A stretch of 64,000 nt of DNA from an uncultured Chloroflexales bacterium. GTDB lineage: Bacteria; Chloroflexota; Chloroflexia; Chloroflexales; Chloroflexaceae. The notes beneath the pieces were generated by a model. The model saw only the letters and a list, made by a program, of their open reading frames with translations, did not search any database and was not told where the DNA came from. How positions within the stretch are numbered: position 1 is the stretch's first letter; every line of letters begins with the position of its first letter. Positions 6,934-15,619 of the stretch are shown here, piece by piece. The stretch is from assembly GCA_937902315.1 (NCBI GenBank), contig CALGUG010000044.1, forward strand, positions 124,001 through 188,000, in the 5' to 3' direction. Both the position numbers and the translations under genes were made by a program.

Positions 6934-8565
6934 CTATAACAGATCTTTGTAACGGTTGAGAATCACTGCTTCTTGCAGATCGAGATTCTCGAAAGCGGTA
7001 CGCAAGACATCGTCACTAATATGTTCGGCGTCGCGTTCGGCGATGAGGGCGTCGCGTTGAGCTGTGACCACGTATTGGCTGAGCGAAACCAGCATGTTCA
7101 TAAAATGGCGCATCTCTTCAGGCGACGAGTTGCTTTGAATAAGTTGACGTAATTCGTAGTTGCGTAAGGTCTGCTCTTGGAATTTATCGATAAGATTTTG
7201 CGATTGCAAGGCCGGATATTGAACTGAGAAGCGTTGGAAAGCCTCGACCGCTGCTTTACGCGAGATACGTTGGGCGTAGTTGAGCTGGCTCTGTTCGATC
7301 TCAGCCTCGTGCGGATCGACGATATGGAGCTGTGTAATCAACCACGGCAGAGTCAAGCCTTGAATCAAGAGCGTGCTGACCGTAACCAAGAAGGCGATCG
7401 CTTGGATCGCGGGGCGCCCCGGGAAGGCTTGGCCTGTGGTTGTGATCAGCGGGATACCAGCGGCGGCTGCCAGCGTTACAACGCCACGCATACCCGTCCA
7501 CGATACGACGATGCTTTCGGGGCGAGTCAGCGGGATGAGGATCTTTTTGTCGGGGAAACGGGCCTTGTCTCGTCTATAGTTCCAGTGGCTGACTATATTG
7601 CTGCCAACCACCCAAACGAGTCGCACGAGCGTGATGACCATAAAGACGCCCAGCGAATAGAGCAGAATCTCGGGCGTTGAGTAGCCGCCCTGGTTGGCAT
7701 CCTCGAGCACAAAGCGCAACTGCAGGCCGATATAGGCGAAGACAAAGGTTTCGAGCAGCACATCGATTGTGCTCCAAGCGTTCTTCTCTTGTATGCGGGC
7801 ATTGAATTGGATCTCTGAGGTATGTCGGCCAAGATAGAAGCCCGCTGCTACCACGGCCAAAACGCCCGAGGCGTGAACCTCTTCTGCTATCAGAAAGGCT
7901 GCGAAGGGTGTGATGATGCCTAGGGCTGTCACGATGGCCGCCCCATGTAGCCGCACTCTGATCCAATGCACAATGATACCAACGACCAGACCTAGAATCA
8001 CACCGACGCCGGCGTTGTAGAGGAAGAAAAGCACAACGTTGTCGATGAAGATCGGAGTGCCCGCCACAGTTGCAACCGTGATGGTGAAAAGGGTCAGCGC
8101 AGCGGCGTCGTTCACCAGACTCTCGCCCGTCAAAATGGTCATTACGCGCTTGGGCAAGCCTAGGCGTCGACCGATCGCGACCGCTGTTACCGCGTCGGGC
8201 GGGGCGATCACCGCGCCAAGTACCAGCGCTGAACCGAGGGACAGGCTGGGTACGAACCAAGAAGCGCTGAAGCCAACTGCCAAGGTGGTGACGATCACTA
8301 AGATCACACCCAAGTTACTGATGGCTTTGATACGTTTAAGAAAGTTGGTGAGCGAGATGTTGAGCGCTGTCGAGAAGAGCAAAGGTGGTAGGACGATCCG
8401 TAAGATGACTTCTGGTTCTAGTTCGAATTCGTGCAGTCCGGGCAGGTATGAGGCGAGCAAGCCAACCAATACGACGGCTAAGGGTGGCTGGAAGTTCTTA
8501 TGTTCAGCGATGATTGTTACGGCGATCGCGCCAATTAAGATTATGAGTAATTCTGGGTAGTTCAA
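6934..8565 (-). CDS. Na+/H+ antiporter, CPA1 (NhaP-like) family
   Basis: A 543-residue membrane protein with about 12 hydrophobic segments in the first 410 residues and a soluble charged C-terminal tail of about 130 residues. The ion-site motifs of the family are visible: APPDAVTAV (residues 121-129) and GESLVND (147-153), whose Asn-Asp pair is the CPA1 signature. VVSWTGMRGVVTLAAAAGIP near residue 355 is another CPA1 hallmark. It exchanges cytoplasmic Na+ (or K+) for protons and serves pH and sodium homeostasis. The Rid-like gene follows 8 bp downstream. Ion preference cannot be read from the sequence. Confidence 0.92.
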   Translation of the reverse strand: MNYPELLIILIGAIAVTIIAEHKNFQPPLAVVLVGLLASYLPGLHEFELEPEVILRIVLPPLLFSTALNISLTNFLKRIKAISNLGVILVIVTTLAVGFSASWFVPSLSLGSALVLGAVIAPPDAVTAVAIGRRLGLPKRVMTILTGESLVNDAAALTLFTITVATVAGTPIFIDNVVLFFLYNAGVGVILGLVVGIIVHWIRVRLHGAAIVTALGIITPFAAFLIAEEVHASGVLAVVAAGFYLGRHTSEIQFNARIQEKNAWSTIDVLLETFVFAYIGLQLRFVLEDANQGGYSTPEILLYSLGVFMVITLVRLVWVVGSNIVSHWNYRRDKARFPDKKILIPLTRPESIVVSWTGMRGVVTLAAAAGIPLITTTGQAFPGRPAIQAIAFLVTVSTLLIQGLTLPWLITQLHIVDPHEAEIEQSQLNYAQRISRKAAVEAFQRFSVQYPALQSQNLIDKFQEQTLRNYELRQLIQSNSSPEEMRHFMNMLVSLSQYVVTAQRDALIAERDAEHISDDVLRTAFENLDLQEAVILNRYKDLL

Positions 8566-8602
8566 TCTAGCAGCCCCTTTCGAAACACCGCTTAGAGAGC
8601 TT

Positions 8603-8731
8603 GTGATACCAAATCTGGTTGATCACGTTATGTTTTGGCCTTCGGCAGTGTGGAACGTGACCCCTCTTTCCTTCGCTTTTCATGTACCCGATTGCGAGCA
8701 TGCACGTTGTTCAAGCGCATGTGGTGTCATC
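8603..8731. repeat. Short TIR-bounded repeat, coreless form (copy A)
   Basis: It starts TGATACCAAATCTGGTTGAT and ends GCATGTGGTGTCAT. The internal blocks TTGGCCTTCGGCAG, GGAACGTGAC and GCATGCACGT recur in the same order at 56354-56481. It is about 129 bp, non-coding, and lies just upstream of the antiporter gene. Confidence 0.65.
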
Positions 8732-8794
8732 CTCAATCAGACATCAGACTCTCGGCGCTGTGCGTTCGACCAGCGCTAGGTAGCGCTAAGAGTT

Positions 8795-9160
8795 CTAATG
8801 TCGCAGAGAACGTTTTACATCTTTTGTGCGAACAAAGTAGATGAGGATCGCTCCTAGTACGATGAAAAGCATTGCGCTTGTCAGGTCAAGCATACCTCCT
8901 CGAAAACGGTCGATCACGCTAACTAACCCTAATCCGATACCGAGCAAAGCGAACAGATGGCTGCCATGCCAAGTCCAACGTTGCGCTTGCCATAGTCCGA
9001 AGGTATTGAACAAGCCAAAGATCCCTAATAGAATCAAGATTGCGATCGCCGGGGTTATTCCCAGATTGAGATGGAGAATGGCATTTCCCAGATATAAACA
9101 GCTTAACAAAACGCTTGCTAAAGCGCAACGGATAAGATTACTACTTCGCGTGAGTTTCAT
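8795..9160 (-). CDS. Small four-helix membrane protein
   Basis: About 121 residues from the ATG at 9160; an in-frame GTG at 9172 would add four residues. Four hydrophobic segments are visible (about residues 9-28, 35-53, 68-85 and 92-110), with short polar loops and a basic tail RTKDVKRSLRH. I recognise no family. It lies between nadE and the antiporter genes, all on the minus strand, separated from nadE by a hairpin at 9176-9205. No function is proposed. Confidence 0.6.
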   Translation of the reverse strand: MKLTRSSNLIRCALASVLLSCLYLGNAILHLNLGITPAIAILILLGIFGLFNTFGLWQAQRWTWHGSHLFALLGIGLGLVSVIDRFRGGMLDLTSAMLFIVLGAILIYFVRTKDVKRSLRH

Positions 9161-9175
9161 AGTTTCTTTCACTGA

Positions 9176-9205
9176 GAAGGGTGTGCTCCATTGGGCACAC
9201 CCTTC
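9176..9205 (-). terminator. Hairpin downstream of nadE
   Basis: Perfect 11-bp stem GAAGGGTGTGC / GCACACCCTTC with an 8-nt loop. No clear T tract follows on the minus strand, so it may stabilise the 3' end or attenuate, not terminate efficiently. Confidence 0.5.
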
Positions 9206-9218
9206 AGAGTATCTATGC

Positions 9219-11273
9219 TTATGGCACGTTACGGCGCAGCTCTTCTAACCAAACGACCGATTCGGAGTCGCTAGGAGCGCGCCAATCGCCACGCGGCGAG
9301 AGTGAGCCGCCCGAACCGACTTTTGGCCCGTTGGGTACGGCCGAGCGTTTGAACTGGCTGATCTGGAAGAAGCGAAAGAGGAAGACTTCGAGCCACTTCT
9401 TGATGGTTGGCAGGTCGTAACTATTGCGTTGATCTTCGCGTATACCAGCAGGCCACGCGCCGCGAGTGGGATCGTTCCAAGCGTGATAGCTCAAGAAGGC
9501 CACTTTACTGGGGCGGAAGCCGTAGCGAGTGATGTAGTAGGTGTTGAAATCTTGCAATTCGTATGGACCGATTTTGGCTTGTGTGCTTTGGGCTGGCTGA
9601 TCTTTGTTATCGTCGCTAGCGGGCACAAGCTCAGGCGAGATCTCTGTATCTAAGACGCTTTGCAAGACCCCACTGGTTTCATCGTCGAACTGTTTGGTAT
9701 CGATCACCCAGCGCAGCAAGTGCTGAATCAAGGTCTTTGGCACCGAGGCGTTGACGTTGTAGTGCGACATATGGTCGCCCACGCCATAGGTCGCCCAACC
9801 CAAGGCCAGCTCGCTTAGGTCGCCCGTCCCCAACACCAGACCGTTGTGCAGGTTGGCTAAGCGGAAGAGGTGCGAGGTGCGCTCGCCGGCCTGAACGTTT
9901 TCGAAGGTGATGTCGTAGACTGGCTGGCCATCGATGAAGGGGTGCCCGATATCGCGCAGCATCTGCAAACACGAAGGGCGGATATCGATCTCGTGGGCGC
10001 TTACCCCCAGCGCCTTCATCAGGGCGCGGGCATTGTTGAGTGTGATATTGCTGGTGGCGAAGCCCGGCATAGTGTAGGCCAGAATATTGCTGCGCGGTAG
10101 GCCGAGCCGATCCATCGTGCGGGCCGCCACGATCAAGGCGTGGGTCGAGTCGAGACCGCCCGAGACGCCGATGATCACCCGCGAGAGTTTGGTGCTGTTG
10201 AGGCGCTTCATCAAGCCGTGGATCTGAATGTTGTAAGCCTCGTAACAGCGCTCGTTGCGCACAGCTGGGTTGTTCGGTACATAGGGGAAGCGCTCGATTA
10301 CGCGTTGCAGCGGCCACTCGCCCGGCGGAACCACAAAGTCGAAGTGAACCTTGCGCATAGCGCTTACTCGTTCGCGATGCTCGCTGACAGCGTCGTGGAA
10401 GCTCGACAGACGCATGCGGTCTTGCACCAGTCGTTCAAGGTCGATATCAGAGGTGATCAGCTGAGGAGTGGCAGAGAAGCGCTCTGCCTCGGCCAGCAGC
10501 TCGTTATTCTCGTAGATCAAAGCGTGGCCGTCCCAAGCCAGATCGGTGGTCGACTCGCCCGGTCCTGCCGCCGAGTAAAGATAGGCCGCCACACAGCGCC
10601 CCGACTGCGAAGCGCAGAGATTGTGACGGTATTCCGCCTTGCCGATCGTGATATTGCTGGCCGACAGGTTGCAGAGCACAGTTGCTCCGGCCAGTGCGGC
10701 ATATGTGCTGGGCGGGATCGGCGTCCAGACATCTTCGCAGATCTCCATATGAATAGCGAAATGCTCGATGTTTTCGGCTTGAAGCACGATATCGCTGCCG
10801 AAGGGCACGGTTTGCCCTAACAGGCGAACCTCGTTTGCGATCGCTGAGCGCCCCGAGCTAAACTGACGCTTCTCATAGAATTCGCGGTAATTCGGCAGAT
10901 AGGTCTTGGGAGTGATGGCGAGAATCTTGCCATGATAGATGGCAACGGCGCAATTAAAAAGGCGGCTCTCGAAGCGTAAGGGCGCGCCGACAATCAGAAT
11001 CGAGTGTAGCTCGCGACTAGCCTCAACGAGACCGCCTAAAGCATCGACGGTGGCATCGAGCAGAGCATCTTGCAGGAAGAGATCGTCGTTCGAATAGGCC
11101 GAGATCCCCAGTTCAGGGAAGAGTACTAGGGCGGCGCCAGCCTCGGAGGCCTGTTTGGCTAACTCAAGCGTTTGTGCTGCATTGTAGTGCGGATCTGCTA
11201 CCCGTACTAGTGGCACGCCGACCGCAACGCGCACAAAACCGTGGGAATAGAGCGAGAAAAAAGCGTGGGGCAT
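9219..11273 (-). CDS. nadE: Glutamine-dependent NAD+ synthetase
   Basis: A 684-residue two-domain enzyme that makes NAD+ from deamido-NAD+ with ATP and glutamine-derived ammonia. The N-terminal nitrilase-type glutaminase domain shows the catalytic triad Glu54 (FPELGISAYS), Lys123 (TPKTYLPNYREF) and Cys179 (HMEICEDVW). The C-terminal synthetase domain has the ATP-pyrophosphatase P-loop GVSGGLDSTHAL (about residue 370) and LVLGTGDLSELALGW. Length matches the long bacterial and mycobacterial form. The ATG is preceded by GGAAGCG. It is monocistronic or leads into the small membrane protein gene. Confidence 0.95.
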   Translation of the reverse strand: MPHAFFSLYSHGFVRVAVGVPLVRVADPHYNAAQTLELAKQASEAGAALVLFPELGISAYSNDDLFLQDALLDATVDALGGLVEASRELHSILIVGAPLRFESRLFNCAVAIYHGKILAITPKTYLPNYREFYEKRQFSSGRSAIANEVRLLGQTVPFGSDIVLQAENIEHFAIHMEICEDVWTPIPPSTYAALAGATVLCNLSASNITIGKAEYRHNLCASQSGRCVAAYLYSAAGPGESTTDLAWDGHALIYENNELLAEAERFSATPQLITSDIDLERLVQDRMRLSSFHDAVSEHRERVSAMRKVHFDFVVPPGEWPLQRVIERFPYVPNNPAVRNERCYEAYNIQIHGLMKRLNSTKLSRVIIGVSGGLDSTHALIVAARTMDRLGLPRSNILAYTMPGFATSNITLNNARALMKALGVSAHEIDIRPSCLQMLRDIGHPFIDGQPVYDITFENVQAGERTSHLFRLANLHNGLVLGTGDLSELALGWATYGVGDHMSHYNVNASVPKTLIQHLLRWVIDTKQFDDETSGVLQSVLDTEISPELVPASDDNKDQPAQSTQAKIGPYELQDFNTYYITRYGFRPSKVAFLSYHAWNDPTRGAWPAGIREDQRNSYDLPTIKKWLEVFLFRFFQISQFKRSAVPNGPKVGSGGSLSPRGDWRAPSDSESVVWLEELRRNVP

Positions 11274-11674
11274 AGACGCTTCCTTTCGACTTATCAGTGC
11301 TGGATGCGGCTTTTATCGCCGTCATACCAAAATGTGAGTCCAAGATCGTTTATGACGTACAGACTGTTGTGTATTTTCGCAACAGTACGTTGTGAGGAAA
11401 GTGTACGTATCGTTCAAAACGATAATCACCCGATGTTCGTCTCTTTTCTACGACCTTTCAACCCAAACGTCTACGCCTTTAGATCAGTTCGAGATTACGG
11501 ATTTAAAGGTAAGCAGGGATCTAGCGATTAGGCTGTTCGTTCTGATCATACCGCAGATTGCGCTTCTTTGGAAACCTTAGGACTAGATCTTGGAATAGCT
11601 ATTGATCTTCCGTACTCGTAGCTTGAAGAACAGAGACAGATGCCGTTCCGCATCCAAACATCCTTATCAAATCT
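11274..11674. other. Intergenic region between divergent nadE and the YcaQ-like gene
   Basis: About 400 bp separate two divergently transcribed genes, so promoters for both must lie here. I see a short inverted repeat, ACTGTTG (11363-11369) with CAACAGT (11380-11386), but no convincing -35/-10 pair and no gene. Confidence 0.4.
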
Positions 11675-12919
11675 ATGACGAGATTTAGCATTCAAACCCA
11701 AATAGCCCGTCGTTTTATCTTAGGTTATCAGGGCTTATGGCCCGGAAGACGTTGGAGCGGGAAAGAAGGCGTGGCTCAAGCCTTGCGAGCCGCTCAATGC
11801 GTGCAGATCGATACGGTTCGTAAGCTCGCCTACAACCACGAGCTTGCCTTATGGAGCCGTGTACATGCCTATAATCCCGCTGATCTACAAGACTTGCTCT
11901 ACCAGGAACGTCGTTTCTTCGACTATGGCGGCAAGCTTTGCATCTATCCCATAGAAGAGCTGCCCTTTTGGCGTTTGCCCATGCAGCGTCGTAAAAAGAG
12001 TCCGCGTTGGCAATCCTTTTTGCGGAAACATGCCAAGACGGTTGAACGAGTTTACCATATTGTGCAACGCGAAGGCTCCATAAGCCAAAGCATGCTGATG
12101 AATCATCTTGGCTCGCAAGACTACAATCTTCGCAAAAATTGGGCTTTAGCTTTGGCCTTTCTGACGCAAAGTGGCTTTTTGATGACCCACCATCGTGAAG
12201 GTAGCGAGCGGGTGTACGCCCCACGCGATCGGGTGGTTGCGCCGCTGTACAACTACGAAGCTTCCTTAGCCGAAGCAGAAGACTTTTTTGCTCGCAAAGC
12301 AGTTCGCACCTTCGGTTTGGTGAACGAGGCCCTTTGGCGCACAACCTGGTCGCGCTACATTGAGCGTCCGGTCGACGAGGCCGAGAGTCGAGCGCGGCTT
12401 GGGCATATGTTGGAGGCCGGCGAGCTGGTGAGCGTTGAGCTCAATGGCAGTCCTTGGTACGTGTTACAAGAAGACCTGCCCTTGCTCGAAGAGCTTCAGC
12501 GTGGCGCTATCCCTTCGGGCTGGCAGGCGCTCGCCTCTACCACTCTCGACGAAGCCAATATTCTAGCCCCGCTCGAGCAGCTGCTCACAAGCCCCGACAT
12601 TGTTCGTTTGTTTGAGCTTGAAGAGTATGTATCGCATCAGGGTCAGCTCTTGCCCCATAGATGGAACTATTATACGTTGCCGATTTTGTACGATGATCGT
12701 GTGATTGGCTATTTCGATTCCCAATCTCAACTTGAGAACCAAACGCTTGAGATCGAATCGTTTTGGATCGAAGACTTATCGTCGCGTTCGCGCGAGCGCA
12801 CCCTTGCCATTTTGGCGCCCGCTATCCGTCGCCTTGCACAATTTATTCAGGTTGAGCGGGTTGTCTTACCGAGCGCTGTTTCGGTTGAATATAGAGAAGA
12901 ATTGATGCGCCTCATCTAA
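11675..12919 (+). CDS. Winged-helix DNA glycosylase, YcaQ/AlkZ (HTH_42) family
   Basis: A 414-residue protein of the HTH_42 family (crosslink-repair DNA glycosylases AlkZ and YcaQ). It has three tandem winged-helix regions and the family segments RAAQCVQIDTV, YNHELALWSRV and ERRFFDYGGKLCIYPIEELP. The catalytic-site motif is QID (residues 44-46), the QxD form of YcaQ-type enzymes, not QxQ of AlkZ. By family knowledge it removes alkylated bases and unhooks interstrand crosslinks. It is monocistronic between nadE (divergent) and the sarcosine-oxidase-like gene. The start codon lacks an obvious ribosome-binding site. Family is confident; lesion specificity is inferred. Confidence 0.85.
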   Translation: MTRFSIQTQIARRFILGYQGLWPGRRWSGKEGVAQALRAAQCVQIDTVRKLAYNHELALWSRVHAYNPADLQDLLYQERRFFDYGGKLCIYPIEELPFWRLPMQRRKKSPRWQSFLRKHAKTVERVYHIVQREGSISQSMLMNHLGSQDYNLRKNWALALAFLTQSGFLMTHHREGSERVYAPRDRVVAPLYNYEASLAEAEDFFARKAVRTFGLVNEALWRTTWSRYIERPVDEAESRARLGHMLEAGELVSVELNGSPWYVLQEDLPLLEELQRGAIPSGWQALASTTLDEANILAPLEQLLTSPDIVRLFELEEYVSHQGQLLPHRWNYYTLPILYDDRVIGYFDSQSQLENQTLEIESFWIEDLSSRSRERTLAILAPAIRRLAQFIQVERVVLPSAVSVEYREELMRLI

Positions 12920-13051
12920 GTCTTGCTTTATAATAGGTGTACCATCGCAATCCGCACAAACATATAGACCTTGTTCACAAGCAAGTACAACCGACTGTTT
13001 GTAGCTCCTTCGCATGGTAGACAGTCACTTTCATATATTTAAAGGGATATC

Positions 13052-14200
13052 ATGAACTCCTATGATGTTATAGTCTTAGGGCTGGGTATCATGGGCAGTG
13101 CTACGGCCTATCAGTTAGCTCAACGAGGCAAGAAGGTTCTTGGACTCGAGCGATTTGGCCCGACTCACTCCAATGGCTCCAGCCATGGCCGTTCTCGCAT
13201 TATTCGTCAAGCCTATTTCGAAGATCCGGCCTATGTTCCGCTGCTGCAGCGCTCCTATGAACTATGGGAGGATCTACACCGTCAGAGCGACTCAGAGATC
13301 ATTCGTTTCACCGGCGGCTTAATGCTCGGACGCCCCGAGAGCGCACCAGTAGCGGGCAGCCTGCGTAGTGCTCAAGAATACGGTTTGCCGCACGAACTGC
13401 TCGACGCCAAGGATCTGCGCAAGCGCTTTCCGACCTTCAACGTCAGCGATGAGACGGTTGGCCTATACGAAACCCGGGCCGGTGTGATCTACCCCGAGAA
13501 TTCCATCCTCGCCTTCCAGCAATTGGCCGTCAAACATGGAGCCGAGCTCCACTTCCAAGAGCCAGTGACCTCGTGGGAAGCCGCTAGTTCGGGCGAAGGT
13601 GTGGTTGTTACAACCCCGCAAGGCCGCTACGAAGCTGCGACCTTAGTCCTCTCGGCTGGCGCTTGGATGCCCGAACAGCTTGCTGATCTGAACCTGCCGC
13701 TTCAACCTGAACGGCAGGTTTTATATTGGTTCGATCCGGTCGGCAGCCACGAATACTTCACGCCCAGCCGCTTCCCGATCTTCATCTGGGAACTGGATAA
13801 CGGCTTGCAGTTCTACGGCTTCCCCTTCGATAAGGACGATATGCAGGGCGGTGTCAAGGTTGGTTTCTTCCGCTTAGACGACAACTGCACGCCCGATACC
13901 ATCGACCGTGTTGTTCACGACGACGAGATCGCGCGCATGCGCAACTGCGTAGCCGAATGGATGCCTGCCGCCAATGGTCGTCTGCTCGAAACCGCGACCT
14001 GTATGTACACCACCACGCCCGATCACCACTTCATCTTGTCGGCCCACCCCAAACACGAACAGGTGATCATCGCTTCGCCTTGTTCGGGCCACGGCTTCAA
14101 GTTTGCTAGTGTGATCGGCGAGATTTTGGCTGATCTGGCGATCGATCGCACAACCCGCCATCCGATCGGCCTCTTCTCGGTCGATCGTTTCGCGAAGTAA
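13052..14200 (+). CDS. Monomeric sarcosine oxidase / N-methyl amino acid oxidase family
   Basis: A 382-residue flavoenzyme of the MSOX/SolA family. The FAD-binding motif is LGLGIMGSATAYQLAQRG (GxGxxG, residues 10-15). LERFGPTHSNGSSHGRSRIIRQAY is the family signature around the re face. The C-terminal ASPCSGHGFKF carries the Cys (about residue 344) that links FAD covalently in this family. It oxidises N-methylated amino acids such as sarcosine or N-methyltryptophan to the amino acid, formaldehyde and hydrogen peroxide; which one is not decidable. A possible TATAAT lies at 12929-12934. A perfect-stem hairpin follows at 14421. Confidence 0.9.
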   Translation: MNSYDVIVLGLGIMGSATAYQLAQRGKKVLGLERFGPTHSNGSSHGRSRIIRQAYFEDPAYVPLLQRSYELWEDLHRQSDSEIIRFTGGLMLGRPESAPVAGSLRSAQEYGLPHELLDAKDLRKRFPTFNVSDETVGLYETRAGVIYPENSILAFQQLAVKHGAELHFQEPVTSWEAASSGEGVVVTTPQGRYEAATLVLSAGAWMPEQLADLNLPLQPERQVLYWFDPVGSHEYFTPSRFPIFIWELDNGLQFYGFPFDKDDMQGGVKVGFFRLDDNCTPDTIDRVVHDDEIARMRNCVAEWMPAANGRLLETATCMYTTTPDHHFILSAHPKHEQVIIASPCSGHGFKFASVIGEILADLAIDRTTRHPIGLFSVDRFAK

Positions 14201-14420
14201 TAGCGCAATCTTTGGTGTAATGGGGGGCGGCTTCGCTAGCGAGCTAGACACACCTCAGGGTGGCGGGCAGGACGTTGGTAGCCGTAGGCGGACGCGCTAG
14301 CAGCCTTGTTTGGGGTAAAGAACGAGCCGCCCGAGCGCTGACGTATGCAAGCGGATTTGCTAGAGCTGCGAAACCGTTTGCCTTATTCCGATCTTAGAAA
14401 GCCGCTGTTGAGACAGTGAA
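14201..14420. other. Intergenic region with dispersed repeat copy 3
   Basis: No gene is seen. Most of it is a repeat element: core at 14275-14296 and a right end resembling the terminal repeat, GCAAGCGGATTTGCTAGAG, ending near 14363. The left end is not clear. Confidence 0.6.
14275..14296 (+). repeat. Dispersed repeat core, copy 3
   Basis: TTGGTAGCCGTAGGCGGACG plus CG. It is preceded by GGCGGGCAGGACG and followed by a TTTGGGG block, both shared with other copies. Confidence 0.85.
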
Positions 14421-14476
14421 CGGAAACTCCTATGTAGCTGCTGCATAGGAGTTTCCGCTTTCTATAGGCCTTTTTT
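14421..14476 (+). terminator. Terminator after the sarcosine-oxidase-like gene
   Basis: Perfect 14-bp stem CGGAAACTCCTATG / CATAGGAGTTTCCG with a 9-nt loop, followed by CTTTCTATAGGCCTTTTTT. Confidence 0.75.
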
Positions 14477-14511
14477 CTCTCGCATATAGGACTATCTGCC
14501 AAAAAAGAGTC

Positions 14512-14520
14512 TGGTATAAT
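14512..14520 (+). promoter_or_regulatory. Extended -10 promoter of the cyclophilin gene
   Basis: TGGTATAAT (TGn plus a consensus -10) lies about 60 bp before the start codon. No good -35 is seen, as expected for an extended -10 promoter. Confidence 0.6.
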
Positions 14521-14581
14521 GTGTGACAGTGTATCGCAAACTTAGAGCTTGCCCATAATCTGGGCATGGAGGAAGATCTGC

Positions 14582-15355
14582 ATGAGTAAGTCAAATGTCC
14601 CTAACAACGGAGGGGCATCGTCCGTTCCCAACTTTCTACCCATCATCATTTCGGTTGTAGTGATCTTTCTTGTCCTCGGATTGATCTTCGGTTTACTCCT
14701 TTCTCGCCCAAGTCCTCAAGAGCTTGCTCGCCAGCAAGAACAAACCCAAGTTGCGCTTGAAAGCACCAGCGCTGCTTTGGCCAGCATTGAGGCTACCAGC
14801 CAAGCTGAAGCCAACGCCATTTTAGATGAACAGGCAGCCAAAGCCAATAAATACAACGAAGCTCCCCCGATGACGATTGATGTCTCGAAGGAGTACATCG
14901 CTACCATTGCAACGCCGCGCGGCGATATTGTGATTAAGCTGCGCCCCGACCTCGCGCCCGAGACCGTTAACAGCTTCGTCTTCCTTGCGCGCGAAGGCTA
15001 CTACGATGGTCTGACTTGGCACCGCGTCATCGAGGGCTTTATGGCCCAAGGTGGTGACCCGACCGGCACCGGTATGGGCGGCCCGGGCTATACCATCAAG
15101 GGCGAGTTTACCGACGAAGTGCAATTCGATCGGCCCGGCATTGTAGCTATGGCGCGTCCCGGCAACGATGTCGATGGCAACGGCTCGCAGTTCTTCATTA
15201 CCACTGCAGCTGCGCCCCACCTGAACGGTCAATACACCATCTTTGGTGAAGTGATCGAAGGCCAAGAGATCGTCGACGGTATTCCGTTGCGCGACCCCGA
15301 CACTGCGACCGAACCCGGCGAGCAGATGCTCAGCGTCACAATCAGCGAGAACTAG
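14582..15355 (+). CDS. Membrane-anchored cyclophilin-type peptidyl-prolyl isomerase
   Basis: A 257-residue protein. After a polar start, residues about 17-40 form a single transmembrane anchor (IIISVVVIFLVLGLIFGLLL), then a Gln/Ala-rich linker likely to be helical (about 45-85), then the cyclophilin domain (about 100-257). Active-site blocks are present: TWHRVIEGFMAQGGDPTGTG (His-Arg pair), GSQFFITTAAAPHLNGQYT and IFGEVIEGQE. It should catalyse proline isomerisation outside the membrane. The ATG at 14582 follows GGAGGAAG with good spacing. It is monocistronic, with an extended -10 upstream and a strong bidirectional terminator downstream. Confidence 0.92.
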   Translation: MSKSNVPNNGGASSVPNFLPIIISVVVIFLVLGLIFGLLLSRPSPQELARQQEQTQVALESTSAALASIEATSQAEANAILDEQAAKANKYNEAPPMTIDVSKEYIATIATPRGDIVIKLRPDLAPETVNSFVFLAREGYYDGLTWHRVIEGFMAQGGDPTGTGMGGPGYTIKGEFTDEVQFDRPGIVAMARPGNDVDGNGSQFFITTAAAPHLNGQYTIFGEVIEGQEIVDGIPLRDPDTATEPGEQMLSVTISEN

Positions 15356-15423
15356 TTACCAAGTCTGCTCGATCGCTTGTTATAACGTTGGCGGTAAGGG
15401 CTTTTCCGCAAATAGGCCTTTGG

Positions 15424-15445
15424 CGCGTCCGCCTACGGCTACCAA
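15424..15445 (-). repeat. Dispersed repeat core, copy 4
   Basis: CGCGTCCGCCTACGGCTACC plus AA. Copies 3 and 4 flank the cyclophilin gene in opposite orientation. Confidence 0.85.
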
Positions 15446-15552
15446 CATGCTGCCCGCAACAACGAAGCGCTCGCTGCCAGCTCCTAGGGATCCGCCCAAA
15501 ACCCAACAATCCAACCCGCTTAAAGGCTCGAATCCTCACAAGGCGGGAAAAC

Positions 15553-15590
15553 CAAAACCCGCATTCCTACCATCAGGAATGCGGGTTTTG
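15553..15590. terminator. Bidirectional terminator between cyclophilin and GlmL-like genes
   Basis: Perfect 16-bp stem CAAAACCCGCATTCCT / AGGAATGCGGGTTTTG with a 6-nt loop. The A/T-rich stem base supplies a T tract in both directions between these convergent genes. Confidence 0.85.
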
Positions 15591-15619
15591 TATTCTGGCA
15601 GCTTGGCTTCGTTCAGCTG